A stretch of 64,000 bases of DNA from UBA10649 sp963700745 (GCA_963700745.1 CAVOYT010000013.1:496001-560000), one strand, 5' to 3'; shown: positions 46,232 through 56,789, numbered from the stretch's first letter. Notes: generated from the letters alone by a model not told the origin. Made by a program: numbers and translations.

Positions 46232-46309
46232 GGCGAGTTGGCGTTGATTGGCGCGTCAAATTCACGTCGCGCCTATGCTCGGGCGACGATGCGAAGGCAT
46301 GGAGACCAG

Positions 46310-46843
46310 ATGACTGACGAGGCGTTGCCGAATAGCGTCGAGCGACCATTCCGCGTTGGACCAGTGGAGATCCGCATCGCCACGTGGGTGTATGTCACGG
46401 TCTCGCTGATGTCGATCCTGGTCGTCTACGACGGCTGGCAGGAACTCAAGGGAGTGGCCGGGATCGTCATCGTGGTCGTAGGACCCACGATCGCCCTGGG
46501 CGTGGCCCACGTATTCGCGGACATCGTCCAGCACCAGGTCCACCACGGCAGGGGGCAACGCCGCGAGGAGCTGGTGGAGCTCTTCTGGGAGTTCATCCAG
46601 TACGTGCTGGTCGCCGTTCCTGCCCTCATCGCCCTGCTCGTGGCGTCTCGAGTGTTCAACCAGAGTTACTCGGACTCCATCCGGTCAATGCTCTACCTGG
46701 GCACAGCGTCGCTGGGCTTCTGGGGCGGCCTGGCCGGCTGGCGCAGCGGGTATCGCGGCTGGCGCCTGCTCCTGGCCATCGCCGCGGGCCTATGCGTGGG
46801 CCTACTGGTCTTCGCCTTCCAGTTGGTGCTCAAGCCGCACTAG
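46310..46843 (+). CDS. five-helix integral membrane protein, unknown function
   Basis: Protein of 177 residues with about five membrane segments (ATWVYVTVSLMSILVVYDGW, GVAGIVIVVVGPTIALGV, VLVAVPALIALLVASRVF, MLYLGTASLGFWGGLAGW, LLLAIAAGLCVGLLVFAF). A hydrophilic loop between helices 2 and 3 contains HVFADIVQHQVHHGRGQRRE, rich in histidines. ATG at 46310 has GGAG 5 bases upstream; an earlier ATG at 46289 would fit with the TATGCT at 46274. It is divergent from the sulfatase and convergent with the PhnB-like gene. I do not recognise the family. Confidence 0.72.
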   Translation: MTDEALPNSVERPFRVGPVEIRIATWVYVTVSLMSILVVYDGWQELKGVAGIVIVVVGPTIALGVAHVFADIVQHQVHHGRGQRREELVELFWEFIQYVLVAVPALIALLVASRVFNQSYSDSIRSMLYLGTASLGFWGGLAGWRSGYRGWRLLLAIAAGLCVGLLVFAFQLVLKPH

Positions 46844-46858
46844 CGGAACACTCCGCGA

Positions 46859-47290
46859 TCAGGTGCCCCGGACGGTGAACATCCAACGTACGCCGTACCA
46901 ATCCAGCAGGACGCCCCAATAGTTGCCCCAGAACATCATCGTCAGCGGCATGACCTCGGTGGCGCCCACCGACAGCCCCTCGAACAGGCGCTGGGCCTCC
47001 TCGAGGGAATCCGGCTCGAGGTTGATGGAGACGTTGTTGCCGATAACCAACTGGTGTCCCATCGACGCGAGCATGTCGGTGCCCATGAGGACGGTGCCGG
47101 CAAGAATCTCGAGTTCGACGTACATGACGGCGTGACGTTCGACGTCGGGGAGCGCGGGCTGACCCTCGCTGGGCGGGATGTCGGACATCCGCATCAGCCC
47201 GGACGGTTCGGCGCCGAAGATCGAGCCGTAGAACGCGAACTGCTCCTCGGTGCGGCCCATGGTGTTGAGGTAGATGCTGACGCGTGCCAT
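46859..47290 (-). CDS. VOC family protein (PhnB-like)
   Basis: Small protein of 143 residues of the vicinal oxygen chelate fold, PhnB-like subgroup, often seen in actinobacteria; function unknown. It starts MARVSIYLNTMGRTEEQFAFYGSIFG and has two beta-alpha-beta repeats, with VMYVELEILAGTVLMGTDML and NNVSINLEPDSLEEAQRLFEGL, ending WGVLLDWYGVRWMF. The ATG at 47290 has GAGG just upstream. It lies between two unrelated genes with no operon link. Confidence 0.85.
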   Translation of the reverse strand: MARVSIYLNTMGRTEEQFAFYGSIFGAEPSGLMRMSDIPPSEGQPALPDVERHAVMYVELEILAGTVLMGTDMLASMGHQLVIGNNVSINLEPDSLEEAQRLFEGLSVGATEVMPLTMMFWGNYWGVLLDWYGVRWMFTVRGT

Positions 47291-47380
47291 GAGCCTCGTC
47301 CCGTCGCCTCGTGATCAGTGACAGGGACGCTATCGGACGGCCATGGCGCATGGGTCGGGAATGGACCCGATTTAGAGCCG

Positions 47381-47394
47381 ATAATGTGCATTAT
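47381..47394. promoter_or_regulatory. AT-rich inverted repeat upstream of the BtuF-like gene
   Basis: ATAATG-TG-CATTAT, a 6-base inverted repeat with a 2-base spacer, in the most AT-rich stretch of the window, 60 bases upstream of the BtuF-like start and 90 bases upstream of the PhnB-like start. It could be an operator shared by the divergent genes. No regulator is assigned. Confidence 0.35.
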
Positions 47395-47441
47395 GACATT
47401 CCGCTATTCTTGAGCGATATAGCCGCAGGCGCCGATCCGGC

Positions 47442-47447
47442 TAGCCT
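47442..47447 (+). promoter_or_regulatory. -10 hexamer TAGCCT before the BtuF-like gene
   Basis: TAGCCT, spacer CGCTCC, then GTG at 47454. Confidence 0.5.
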
Positions 47448-47453
47448 CGCTCC

Positions 47454-48221
47454 GTGACCTCCCCTCCGCTCGACGACCTCGGGGTGCCGGTGGCGCTGCC
47501 GGAACCGGCCCACCGAGTGGTGTCACTCGTGCCGTCGTTGACCGAATCGATCGCGATGACTCGCCCCGAGGCGATCGTCGCCGCCACCGACTGGTGCACC
47601 TTCCCGCCGGATCTCGACGTCACCCGGGTCCGCGGCACCAAGAACCCTGATTGGAAGGCCATCGCGGCGATGGCACCCGACCTGGTGATCGCGAATCAGG
47701 AGGAGAATCGCGAGCTTGACGTCCGGCGACTGCGGGATGCCGGAGTCCCTGTCTGGGTCACGAGGACCCGGTCCGTGGACGAGGCCCTGAGTTCTCTCGA
47801 ACGCATGTTCGACGTCGCCCTCGGCTGGGGTGTCCCGGAGTGGCTGCGACAGGCCCGCGAGGTGTGGTCCACTCCCCCGCGTCTGTCCGGAGTCCGGACG
47901 GCCGCGGTCATCTGGCGCGATCCCTGGATGGTGGTCGGGCGGGAGACGTTCGCCGGCGACGTGCTCACCCGCCTGGGCTGCGACCACGTCTTCGCGGGTG
48001 CGTCCGACCGCTACCCGACGGTCGAGGTGACCGAGTTGGACAGCCTGGGGCTGGACGTGATCCTGCTGCCCGACGAGCCCTATGCCTTCTCCCCCAGCGA
48101 CGGCCCGCCATCCTTCTCGCGTACGCCGACCGCTCTCATCGATGGTCGGATGCTGACCTGGTACGGACCGTCACTGGTGTCGGCCCGGCAGCACCTTGAG
48201 GAGAGCATCCTGAACCGGTGA
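47454..48221 (+). CDS. helical-backbone metal receptor, BtuF-like, without signal peptide
   Basis: Protein of 255 residues in the periplasmic binding protein-like II/BtuF fold group (cobalamin or siderophore-type substrates). Motifs: HRVVSLVPSLTESIAM, ATDWCTFPPDL, AIAAMAPDLVIANQEENREL, and GGRMLTWYGPSL-like DGRMLTWYGPSLV. No signal peptide or lipobox is present at the start (MTSPPLDDLGVPVALPEPAH), which is unusual for a transport receptor; it may act in the cytoplasm. GTG at 47454 has its own -10. It overlaps the convergent feoC gene by 86 bases. No btuCD genes are nearby. Confidence 0.82.
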   Translation: MTSPPLDDLGVPVALPEPAHRVVSLVPSLTESIAMTRPEAIVAATDWCTFPPDLDVTRVRGTKNPDWKAIAAMAPDLVIANQEENRELDVRRLRDAGVPVWVTRTRSVDEALSSLERMFDVALGWGVPEWLRQAREVWSTPPRLSGVRTAAVIWRDPWMVVGRETFAGDVLTRLGCDHVFAGASDRYPTVEVTELDSLGLDVILLPDEPYAFSPSDGPPSFSRTPTALIDGRMLTWYGPSLVSARQHLEESILNR

Positions 48222-48417
48222 CGCTGCCGCAGCCGGCGCAGCCGCCGTCCGGGCACGACGTGCGCAGGTTCGGCGACGATGCCGCACCGGTGCGCAGCAG
48301 ATGGTCGACGGCGGCGTCCACCACATCAGGATCCAGGCCCGTGCGTGTGGCCAGTTCCCGTCGCGTCGTGACGCCGGACTCGATCGCCGCCAGGACCGTG
48401 CGCAGTGGAGTGCTCAT
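48136..48417 (-). CDS. feoC: FeoC-like winged-helix protein with cysteine cluster
   Basis: Small protein of 93 residues that fits the FeoC family: an N-terminal helix-turn-helix (LRTVLAAIESGVTTRRELAT, DPDVVDAAVDHLLRTG) and a cysteine cluster CPDGGCAGCGSVTGSGCS that may bind an iron-sulfur centre. FeoC helps to control FeoB in some enterobacteria. It overlaps the feoB stop by 4 bases and is the last gene of feoABC. Its 3' half overlaps the convergent BtuF-like gene. The C-terminus beyond the cysteines is low in complexity. Confidence 0.72.
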   Translation of the reverse strand: MSTPLRTVLAAIESGVTTRRELATRTGLDPDVVDAAVDHLLRTGAASSPNLRTSCPDGGCAGCGSVTGSGCSPQGAAGPTPVTVRTRSASDHR

Positions 48418-50342
48418 AGCCGGGAGCCGATCTGGAAGACGGCTACCGCCACGATCCAGGCCACGGTCAGCTGCATCACGATGCCGAAGGCGGTCCAGCG
48501 CGTCCCGATCTCGCGACGCTGGGCCGCCAGCGTGGCCACGCAGGGCGTATAGGCCAGCAGGAAGATGAGGAACGCCCAGACGGCCGCGCTCGTGTGGCCA
48601 CCGGAGCTCTCCTCGAAGTCCGCCTTGATGAAGGTCCCCAGCGTTCCGGGCTGTTGGAGCGTGTCCGGCTCCTCCGCTGAGTACGTCTGGGACCAGGAGG
48701 AGATGACCGCTTCCTTGGCGACGAAGCCGACGATGAGGGCGCTGGTGGTCTCCCAGGTGCCGAACCCGGCCGGGGTGAAGACCGGAGCAACCGCCTGCGC
48801 GGTCCGTGCGTACACGCTCTCCTGCACCGGGACCTCACCGAACGAGTAGCCCGGTGCGGCCGGGATCGCCTGCAGGAACCACACCACCGCAACCGTCGCG
48901 ACGATGATGCCGCTGGCGGTGCGCAGGAAGCCGCGCAGTCGAAGCCACGTCACGGCCATGGTCAGTCGTCCGGTGGGACGCTGGTACGGAGGCAGGTCGA
49001 TGACGAGGGGCTCACTGCCCATCGATCGCCACAGCGTCGACCGCAGGGCGAGCCCGATGACCACCACGAAGATGATGCTGATGACGTACAGGGCGAAGAC
49101 CACCGTCCCTGCCCGATCGGGGAAGAAGATCGATGCGACGAGGACGTAGACCGTCAGACGGGCGCTGCAGGAGGTGAACGGCACCAGGAGCGCCGTCAGG
49201 ATGCGGTGCCGAGCATTGGGGAGGATGCGCGTCGCGGCGATGGCCGGGACGTTGCAGCCGAAACCGACAATCAGCGGCAGGAACGCCCGGCCGGGCAGTC
49301 CGATGGCCCGCATCAGGCGATCGGTGACCACCGCGGCGCGCGCGAGGTAGCCACTGTCCTCGAGCAGTGCCAGCAGCGCGAACATGATGGCCATGAGCGG
49401 GACGAAGGTCAGCAGCATTCCCACGCCGGCGATCAGCCCATCGACGACGAGGCCACGCACCCACGTGTCCTCGAGTCCGACAAGGGACAGTGCCGCCACG
49501 GCGACGGTCGTGACCGGGCCGGTGAAGAACCAGTCGAGGAACGCCTGCAGTGGTGCGGCGATCGTGGTGGTGAGCTGGAACACGGCCCACATCGCCGCGA
49601 GGAACAGCAGCGGGCCGAGCACCGGCGAGAGCGCGACCCGGTCCAGCCGATCGGACCACCGAACGCCCGCCCGATCGTCGCGGGTGACACCGGCCGCAAC
49701 CACGGCGTCGATCCAGGCGAATCGCTGGTCGGCCCGATCGAGCTCGTCGGTTGCGGGCGGTGACGCCAAGGGGGTCGGCGCCGGTCCGGCAAGCGCCCGG
49801 TCCAAAGCCGCCAGGAAGTCCGCGCGGCCCACCCGATGGCGAGGGTCGATGAGGACGACCGGGACGCCGATGGCCTCGCTCAGCGCCACCACGTCGATGG
49901 TGATGCCCCGACGAAGCGCGACGTCCCCCATCGTCAGCGCGACCACCAGGCGCTGGTCGGTCTCGCGAAGCTGGCGGACCAGGTAGAGCGACCGTGCCAG
50001 TCGCCCCGCGTCCCCCACCACGACCACGGCGCCCGGACGCTCGTCGGCGGGGACGTCGACCAGGAGGTGTCGGGTCAGCGCCTCGTCGGGAGACTGCGGA
50101 TCCAGGCTGTAGGCACCCGGCAGGTCGATGACCTCGAAGCGGCGCTGGCCGTCGTCGAGCAGGCCGCGGCCCACCTCCACCGTGGTGCCCGGCCAGTTGC
50201 CCACGTCCCGCCGCAGACCGGTCAGTCGATTGAACAGGGTGGACTTGCCGACGTTGGGCGCCCCGGCCAGCGCGATCACGGGTGTCTCGCGCCCCGCCAC
50301 CGCTCCCCCGTCGCCGTGGTCCGACCACACCGGGGTGCTCAC
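48414..50342 (-). CDS. feoB: ferrous iron transporter FeoB
   Basis: Inner-membrane Fe(II) transporter of 642 residues. The N-terminal G domain has P-loop GAPNVGKST (K33), RDVGNWPGTTVEVGRG (switch I) and DLPGAYSL (G3). The G4 position reads TMGD (T137) in place of the usual NxxD. The membrane part has the two Gate regions with GFGCNVPAIAATRIL and SCSARLTVYVLVASIFF. Start at 50342 overlaps feoA by 4 bases. It lacks N- or C-terminal fusions. Confidence 0.95.
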   Translation of the reverse strand: MSTPVWSDHGDGGAVAGRETPVIALAGAPNVGKSTLFNRLTGLRRDVGNWPGTTVEVGRGLLDDGQRRFEVIDLPGAYSLDPQSPDEALTRHLLVDVPADERPGAVVVVGDAGRLARSLYLVRQLRETDQRLVVALTMGDVALRRGITIDVVALSEAIGVPVVLIDPRHRVGRADFLAALDRALAGPAPTPLASPPATDELDRADQRFAWIDAVVAAGVTRDDRAGVRWSDRLDRVALSPVLGPLLFLAAMWAVFQLTTTIAAPLQAFLDWFFTGPVTTVAVAALSLVGLEDTWVRGLVVDGLIAGVGMLLTFVPLMAIMFALLALLEDSGYLARAAVVTDRLMRAIGLPGRAFLPLIVGFGCNVPAIAATRILPNARHRILTALLVPFTSCSARLTVYVLVASIFFPDRAGTVVFALYVISIIFVVVIGLALRSTLWRSMGSEPLVIDLPPYQRPTGRLTMAVTWLRLRGFLRTASGIIVATVAVVWFLQAIPAAPGYSFGEVPVQESVYARTAQAVAPVFTPAGFGTWETTSALIVGFVAKEAVISSWSQTYSAEEPDTLQQPGTLGTFIKADFEESSGGHTSAAVWAFLIFLLAYTPCVATLAAQRREIGTRWTAFGIVMQLTVAWIVAVAVFQIGSRL

Positions 50343-50611
50343 GTCGAGACCCCCTTCGCGACGATCAGCCGCTCGGCGGTCTGCTTGTCGATGGCGATCC
50401 GCGATCCGTTCACCGCGAGGACGAGGGCCCCGCCGACCGCTCGCTGGACCACCCGCACGCTCTCACCGGTGCGCAGGCCGAGTTCGCCCAGGCGTCTGGC
50501 CTGTGCCGGGTCGACGTCCGCCGCCTGGATGATGGCCGTCTCCCCGGTGGCGAGATCGAGGATGCACGGGCGTGAGGGCAGGTCGCTCTGCCCTGTCGAC
50601 ACGGATGTCAT
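50339..50611 (-). CDS. feoA: ferrous iron transport protein FeoA
   Basis: Small SH3-like cytoplasmic protein of 90 residues that assists FeoB. It contains ADVDPAQARRLGELGLRTGESV and GGALVLAVNGSRIAIDKQTAERL, typical of FeoA. It is the first gene of the operon feoA-feoB-feoC. No Shine-Dalgarno is seen before the ATG at 50611, so the mRNA may be leaderless; an iron box lies 21-36 bases upstream. Confidence 0.93.
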   Translation of the reverse strand: MTSVSTGQSDLPSRPCILDLATGETAIIQAADVDPAQARRLGELGLRTGESVRVVQRAVGGALVLAVNGSRIAIDKQTAERLIVAKGVST

Positions 50612-50631
50612 GGCAATCGGTACCGGTCCAC

Positions 50632-50647
50632 GTTAGGCACCCCTAAC
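50632..50647 (-). promoter_or_regulatory. DtxR/IdeR-like iron box of the feo operon
   Basis: GTTAGG-N4-CCTAAC is a perfect inverted repeat, seen 21 bases upstream of the feoA start. The core TTAGG-N4-CCTAA is the arm arrangement of the DtxR/IdeR consensus; about 13 of 19 positions agree. With iron present, a DtxR-type repressor would be expected to bind here. Confidence 0.6.
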
Positions 50648-50681
50648 CAATAGTACGTCGTGCCGCGCCCTCCCCCCATGA

Positions 50682-50718
50682 CGATGTCCCCGCCCGGTCG
50701 AACTGGGCGGGGACATCG
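50682..50718 (-). terminator. terminator hairpin after the SHOCT gene
   Basis: Perfect 14-base inverted repeat (CGATGTCCCCGCCC with its complement) and a 9-base loop just after the SHOCT gene stop. It separates this gene from the feo promoter. No strong T run follows. Confidence 0.65.
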
Positions 50719-50727
50719 CATGAGGAC

Positions 50728-51111
50728 CTAGGCCAGGGCCTTCGTCTTGAGTGAGTCGAACTCGGCCTGGGTGATGGTGCCCGCGTCGAGCAGGGCCTTG
50801 GCCGAGGCGATCTGGTCCGCAGGCGACACACTGCCCACCGCGGACTGGATGTAGGCCTTCTGTGCCTCATTGGCAGCCTGGGCCGACGCGATGCGGCGCT
50901 CCTGCATGCTCTTGCCGCGAGCGATGAGGTACACCAGCGTGGTGATCGGCGGGAAGATGATGAGGAAGATGATCCAGAGCGCCTTGGCGAAGCCGCCCAT
51001 GGTGTGGTCGCTGAACAGGTCGAAGACGACCATGAACCAGATGAAGATGAACATGATGATCAGCCAGATCCACAGGAGCTGGATGATGAAGGTGCCGAAA
51101 TCGGAAGCCAT
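50728..51111 (-). CDS. SHOCT-domain membrane protein
   Basis: Protein of 127 residues with two membrane helices (TFIIQLLWIWLIIMFIFIWF and ALWIIFLIIFPPITTLVYLI, the latter with the PLD-N-like pattern) and a C-terminal SHOCT domain (VSPADQIASAKALLDAGTIT, then AEFDSLKTKALA). SHOCT segments are thought to aid oligomer formation. Function is unknown. ATG at 51111 is used; a longer frame goes to 51198 but lacks the hydrophobic start. It is followed by a hairpin terminator and lies upstream of the feo operon. Confidence 0.85.
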   Translation of the reverse strand: MASDFGTFIIQLLWIWLIIMFIFIWFMVVFDLFSDHTMGGFAKALWIIFLIIFPPITTLVYLIARGKSMQERRIASAQAANEAQKAYIQSAVGSVSPADQIASAKALLDAGTITQAEFDSLKTKALA

Positions 51112-51148
51112 CGGGGCAGTTTCTCCTAGTCGTTGAAGGGTCGATGGG

Positions 51149-51560
51149 CTAGCGGAACAGCTCCGCTCGATAGCCCAACTCGGTAAGCCTACCCACAACC
51201 ATCGACGTCGTCATCAACGACCACCGCGACCGCTGTCGGTGCGCCGATTCCGTGATGAGGTCGGCCTTGAGGTCGGCCGCCGGACGGCGATCCGTCGTCC
51301 GATCGCAGGACCAGTCCGGGACCTCGATGCCGTGCCGCGCCAGCCAATTCTCGGTGTCGGCCCGGGTGCTTTCCGGCCGTCCGGACAGCAGGATCACGTC
51401 GTGTTCGCGCGACAGCGCCTCAGGCGTGCGATGCCCCGCGGGATCGGCGGATCCTCCCCCACAGCGGCGAAGAACGCGTCCCAGTCCTTGGGCCGACCCT
51501 CGAGGTGATGCTGCCGATGCGTGGCGTCCGCCAGCACCCCGTCGATGTCGACGACGGCAA

Positions 51561-51564
<4 letters not shown>
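51149..51564 (-). CDS. HAD-like phosphatase, polynucleotide kinase 3'-phosphatase type (frameshifted)
   Basis: Small HAD-like protein of about 139 residues. GTG at 51564 overlaps the gcvP stop (GTGA) and starts with the motif I pattern VIAVVDIDGVLADATHRQHH, then DWDAFFAAVGEDPPIPRG; a frame change near 51425 leads to HDVILLSGRPESTRADTENW (motif II) and HGIEVPDWSCDR; another near 51215 leads to GRLTELGYRAELFR. The frame between has AVVVDDDVD, the motif IV Asp pair. The pattern resembles the phosphatase half of polynucleotide kinases. Substrate is unknown. Confidence 0.7.
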
Positions 51565-54447
<2,883 letters not shown>

Positions 54448-54489
54448 GGTCACCTCGGCGGTTCGAGTATGCGTGGCATACGGGTCGAA

Positions 54490-54507
54490 CGGTCACGGAC
54501 GTGACCG
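54490..54507 (-). terminator. hairpin in the gcvP leader
   Basis: CGGTCAC-GGAC-GTGACCG, a 7-base stem with a 4-base loop placed between the second glycine aptamer and gcvP. It may be part of the riboswitch expression platform (attenuator or anti-site). No T run follows. Confidence 0.35.
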
Positions 54508-54712
54508 CTCTTCCCCCTCTGTTTCCCACGCCAGGCGTGACCTGAGAGCTTCACCGGGCGAGCCCGGCTTTCACCGTCGGTAGGGGCCGGACGAGCCGGT
54601 CCCGCTTTCCAGAGGTGCCTCTCCCGAGCGGTCCTGCTGCCTGAGAGGTTGTCGGGGAGATTGCTCCTTCGGCGCCTGGTGAACCAGGACTCTCCCGCCC
54701 GGGATCAGTCAG
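54508..54712 (-). promoter_or_regulatory. tandem glycine riboswitch upstream of gcvP
   Basis: Two glycine aptamers in series on the minus strand. Aptamer 1 (about 54712-54615) has GGGAGAGTCC, then GCGCCGAAGGAGCAA and AACCTCTCAGGCA with AGGACCGC. Aptamer 2 (about 54614-54510) has CGGGAGAGG, then CTCTGGAAAGC, CACCGACGGTGAAAGCC-like pairing, GAAGCTCTCAGGT and ACAGAGGGGGA. These are the conserved blocks of the gcvT motif. Glycine binding would switch on gcvP. Confidence 0.9.
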
Positions 54713-54740
54713 CGGGGCAATACTAGCCCCCGATCCGCAG

Positions 54741-55355
54741 TCAGACGGCGGTGCGGCGCGCGCGACGTGCAGCCAGCTCGTCGTTGGCCGCAGGGGCCTC
54801 GACAACAACGCCCTCGGGAGACTCGCCGGGCAGCTGGGCCAGGCTGCCCTCGACCTCGCGCCACACGCTGCCGACGGCAATCCCGAAGACGCCCTGGCCT
54901 CCGCGCACGAGGTCGACGACGTCGTCCGCGCTGCGGCACTCGTAGATGCTGGCGCCGTCGCTCATGATGGTGAGACTGGCGAGGTCCTCGCCCGTGCGGG
55001 TGGCGAGGTGGTCGACGGCCGCACGGATGTTCGGAAGCGACACCCCGGTGTCGATGAGTCGCTTGACGATCCGCAGCACGAGGATGTCGCGGAAGCCGTA
55101 GAGCCGTTGGGTTCCGGACCCGGTGGCTCCGCGCACCGACGGGACCACGAGTCCGGTCCGCGCCCAGTAGTCCAGCTGGCGGTAGGTGATCCCGGCGGCC
55201 GAGCACGCCACCGGTCCGCGGTATCCGATGTTCGCCGGAAGGGGACGCAGGGTCGACTCGTCGAAGAGCACTCCCTGCGACTGCGGTGACTGCGTGTCGG
55301 CGACCAGCGCGGTCGCTCCCGCACCTACCGTCGGGGAGCCGCCTTCTCGCGCCAC
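54741..55355 (-). CDS. MerR-family regulator (ResR/McdR-like, Rv1830 position)
   Basis: Transcription factor of 204 residues with one winged-helix MerR domain: RGPVACSAAGITYRQLDYWA (helix-turn-helix), TGSGTQRLYGFRDILVLRIV, then a dimer helix (LIDTGVSLPNIRAAVDHL) and an effector-free C-terminus ending RRARRTAV. The N-terminal 40 residues are variable. It lies between gcvP and the bifunctional nuclease gene, which is the position of Rv1830 (McdR/ResR, a regulator of cell division and growth in mycobacteria). GTG at 55355 has a strong AGGAGG upstream. Targets in this organism are unknown. Confidence 0.87.
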   Translation of the reverse strand: MAREGGSPTVGAGATALVADTQSPQSQGVLFDESTLRPLPANIGYRGPVACSAAGITYRQLDYWARTGLVVPSVRGATGSGTQRLYGFRDILVLRIVKRLIDTGVSLPNIRAAVDHLATRTGEDLASLTIMSDGASIYECRSADDVVDLVRGGQGVFGIAVGSVWREVEGSLAQLPGESPEGVVVEAPAANDELAARRARRTAV

Positions 55356-55508
55356 TTCCGCCTCCTGCCATCGTGTCGCCCTGAGGCGACCGACCCCCTG
55401 ATCGTGCTCAGACTAGCGGGGTCGTGAACTGTCAATGTCCTGTGCTGCCGACGTTAGGCACGGGCGCGGGGACGGTCAAACCTCGGTTGCGGCGTGTCGT
55501 CGAGCAAA

Positions 55509-55535
55509 GTCTCAACCTCCCGATGAGGTTGCGAC
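55509..55535 (-). terminator. inverted repeat between the nuclease gene and the MerR gene
   Basis: CAACCTC-CCGAT-GAGGTTG on the plus strand (55513-55531), extended by GTC/GAC with one mismatch. It lies 12 bases after the bifunctional nuclease stop and about 150 bases before the MerR start. It could end transcription of the upstream genes or be an operator for the regulator; AAACCTCGGTT nearby at 55478 shares the AACCTC element. Confidence 0.45.
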
Positions 55536-55546
55536 TCGAGATTCGG

Positions 55547-56020
55547 TCAGCCGAAGTCCTCGGGAGAGACCTGGTCCAGGAACTCCCGGAACTTCTCCAC
55601 CTGGTCCTCGGCCGGCGCCGGCTCGTCGTCTGGGATGTCGATGCCGGCCGCCTCCATCACCTCGACCGCTCCGCGAATCGGAGCGTCCACGCGCAGGGCC
55701 AGCGCGATGGCATCCGACGGACGGGCACTGACCTCGACGCCGGTGCTGAAGACCAGGACGGCGTAGAAGACCCCGTCCTCCAGCGCCGTGATGCGCACCT
55801 CGCTCACCGAGACGTCAAGCGCCGCGAGGATGTCGCGCAGGAGATCGTGGGTCAACGGTCGTGGCGGGACGATCCCCTGCTGCGCGTAGGCGATCGCGGT
55901 CGCCTCGACGGCACCCACCCAGATCGGCAGGTAGCGACCGCTCTCACGGTCGCGCAGCAGCACGATGGGGTTGTTGGACGGCATCTCCACTCGGACGCCC
56001 ACGACCTCGAGATCCAGCAC
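55547..56020 (-). CDS. bifunctional nuclease family protein (DUF151)
   Basis: Protein of 157 residues of the BFN/DUF151 family (bifunctional nuclease domain). It starts MLDLEVVGVRVEMPSNNPIV, followed by LLRDRESGRYLPIWVGAVEA, LTHDLLRDILAAL and SARPSDAIALALRVDAPI, the core pattern of the family. The C-terminus is acidic (PAPAEDQVEKFREFLDQV). Role in bacteria is unclear. GTG at 56020 has TACCCT 6 bases before it. Position equals Rv1829. Confidence 0.9.
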   Translation of the reverse strand: MLDLEVVGVRVEMPSNNPIVLLRDRESGRYLPIWVGAVEATAIAYAQQGIVPPRPLTHDLLRDILAALDVSVSEVRITALEDGVFYAVLVFSTGVEVSARPSDAIALALRVDAPIRGAVEVMEAAGIDIPDDEPAPAEDQVEKFREFLDQVSPEDFG

Positions 56021-56026
56021 CCCTAC

Positions 56027-56032
56027 AGGGTA
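56027..56032 (-). promoter_or_regulatory. -10 hexamer TACCCT before the nuclease gene
   Basis: Minus-strand TACCCT, spacer GTAGGG, then GTG at 56020. Confidence 0.5.
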
Positions 56033-56062
56033 GCCCCGCCACGGCCGTTCGCGCGCACGAGT

Positions 56063-56789
56063 TCAGGCGCGACCGCCTCGGATCAGCTCCGCGCGAAGCA
56101 GCGCGGCGTGCAGCTGCACGAACAGCGATGCCAGCTCGCGGATGGTCTCCTGCTCGCGGGCGCGGGCATCGCGATCGCGTGGCTGCGAGTACGGCGTCGC
56201 CATCTGCTCGACGAGACCGGTCTCGCGATCGGCGACGACCCGGAACGAGCGCAGGTGCCGCGCCTCGACCCCGAAGGCCGACAGTCGGGCCACCACGCTG
56301 GCGATCGCCAGGGCGTCCTCGTCGTAGTGCCCCGCCGGGGTCGCCCAGATCAGGCCGATGCCCTCGAGCTGGCGCGAGGTAGGCCTCGGTGAGGTCGCAG
56401 GCCTCGGCGAGCTCCTCGCGTGTCATGCGCACGCGCCCCGCGCCGGGCCGGAAGTCGTCCGGTCGCAGTCCGGTCCCGGCGATGGGAGTGACGGGCGGCG
56501 CGCCGGGTTCGGCCAGGCCCTCGTTGATGTGGTCGCGGATGACCTTCAACGGCAGGTACTGGTCGCGCTGGAGGGTGAGGACCGCGCGCAGCTGCTCGAT
56601 GTCGTGCTGCCCGAAACGTCGGTACCCGGAGGTGGTGCGCTCGGGCGTCACCAGGCCCTCGGACTCAAGGAAGCGGATCTTGCTGATGGTGACGTCCGGG
56701 AAGTCCCTCTTGAGCAGGGTCAGCACCTCGCCGATGCTGATCGTTCCTGACACGACGGGCTGCGTGGGGTCGCTGACACCGTCGGTCAT
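56063..56789 (-). CDS. ftsR: MerR-family regulator FtsR-like (frameshifted)
   Basis: Regulator of about 242 residues. MerR domain at the N-terminus: ISIGEVLTLLKRDFPDVTIS, KIRFLESEGLVTPERTTSGY and FGQHDIEQLRAVLTLQRDQY. The frame runs from ATG 56789 to about 56370, where a frame change is needed to reach HYDEDALAIASVVARL-like sequence and MVARLSAFGVEARHLRSFRV, ending LIRGGRA. The order garA-ftsR-bfn matches Rv1827-Rv1829; FtsR of Corynebacterium, orthologous to Rv1828, activates ftsZ. Its start overlaps the garA-like stop by 4 bases. Confidence 0.85.

Noticed and set aside
46843..46856. Small hairpin GCGGA-N4-TCCGC between two convergent genes
   Set aside because: Only five base pairs and no T run; too weak to call as a terminator.
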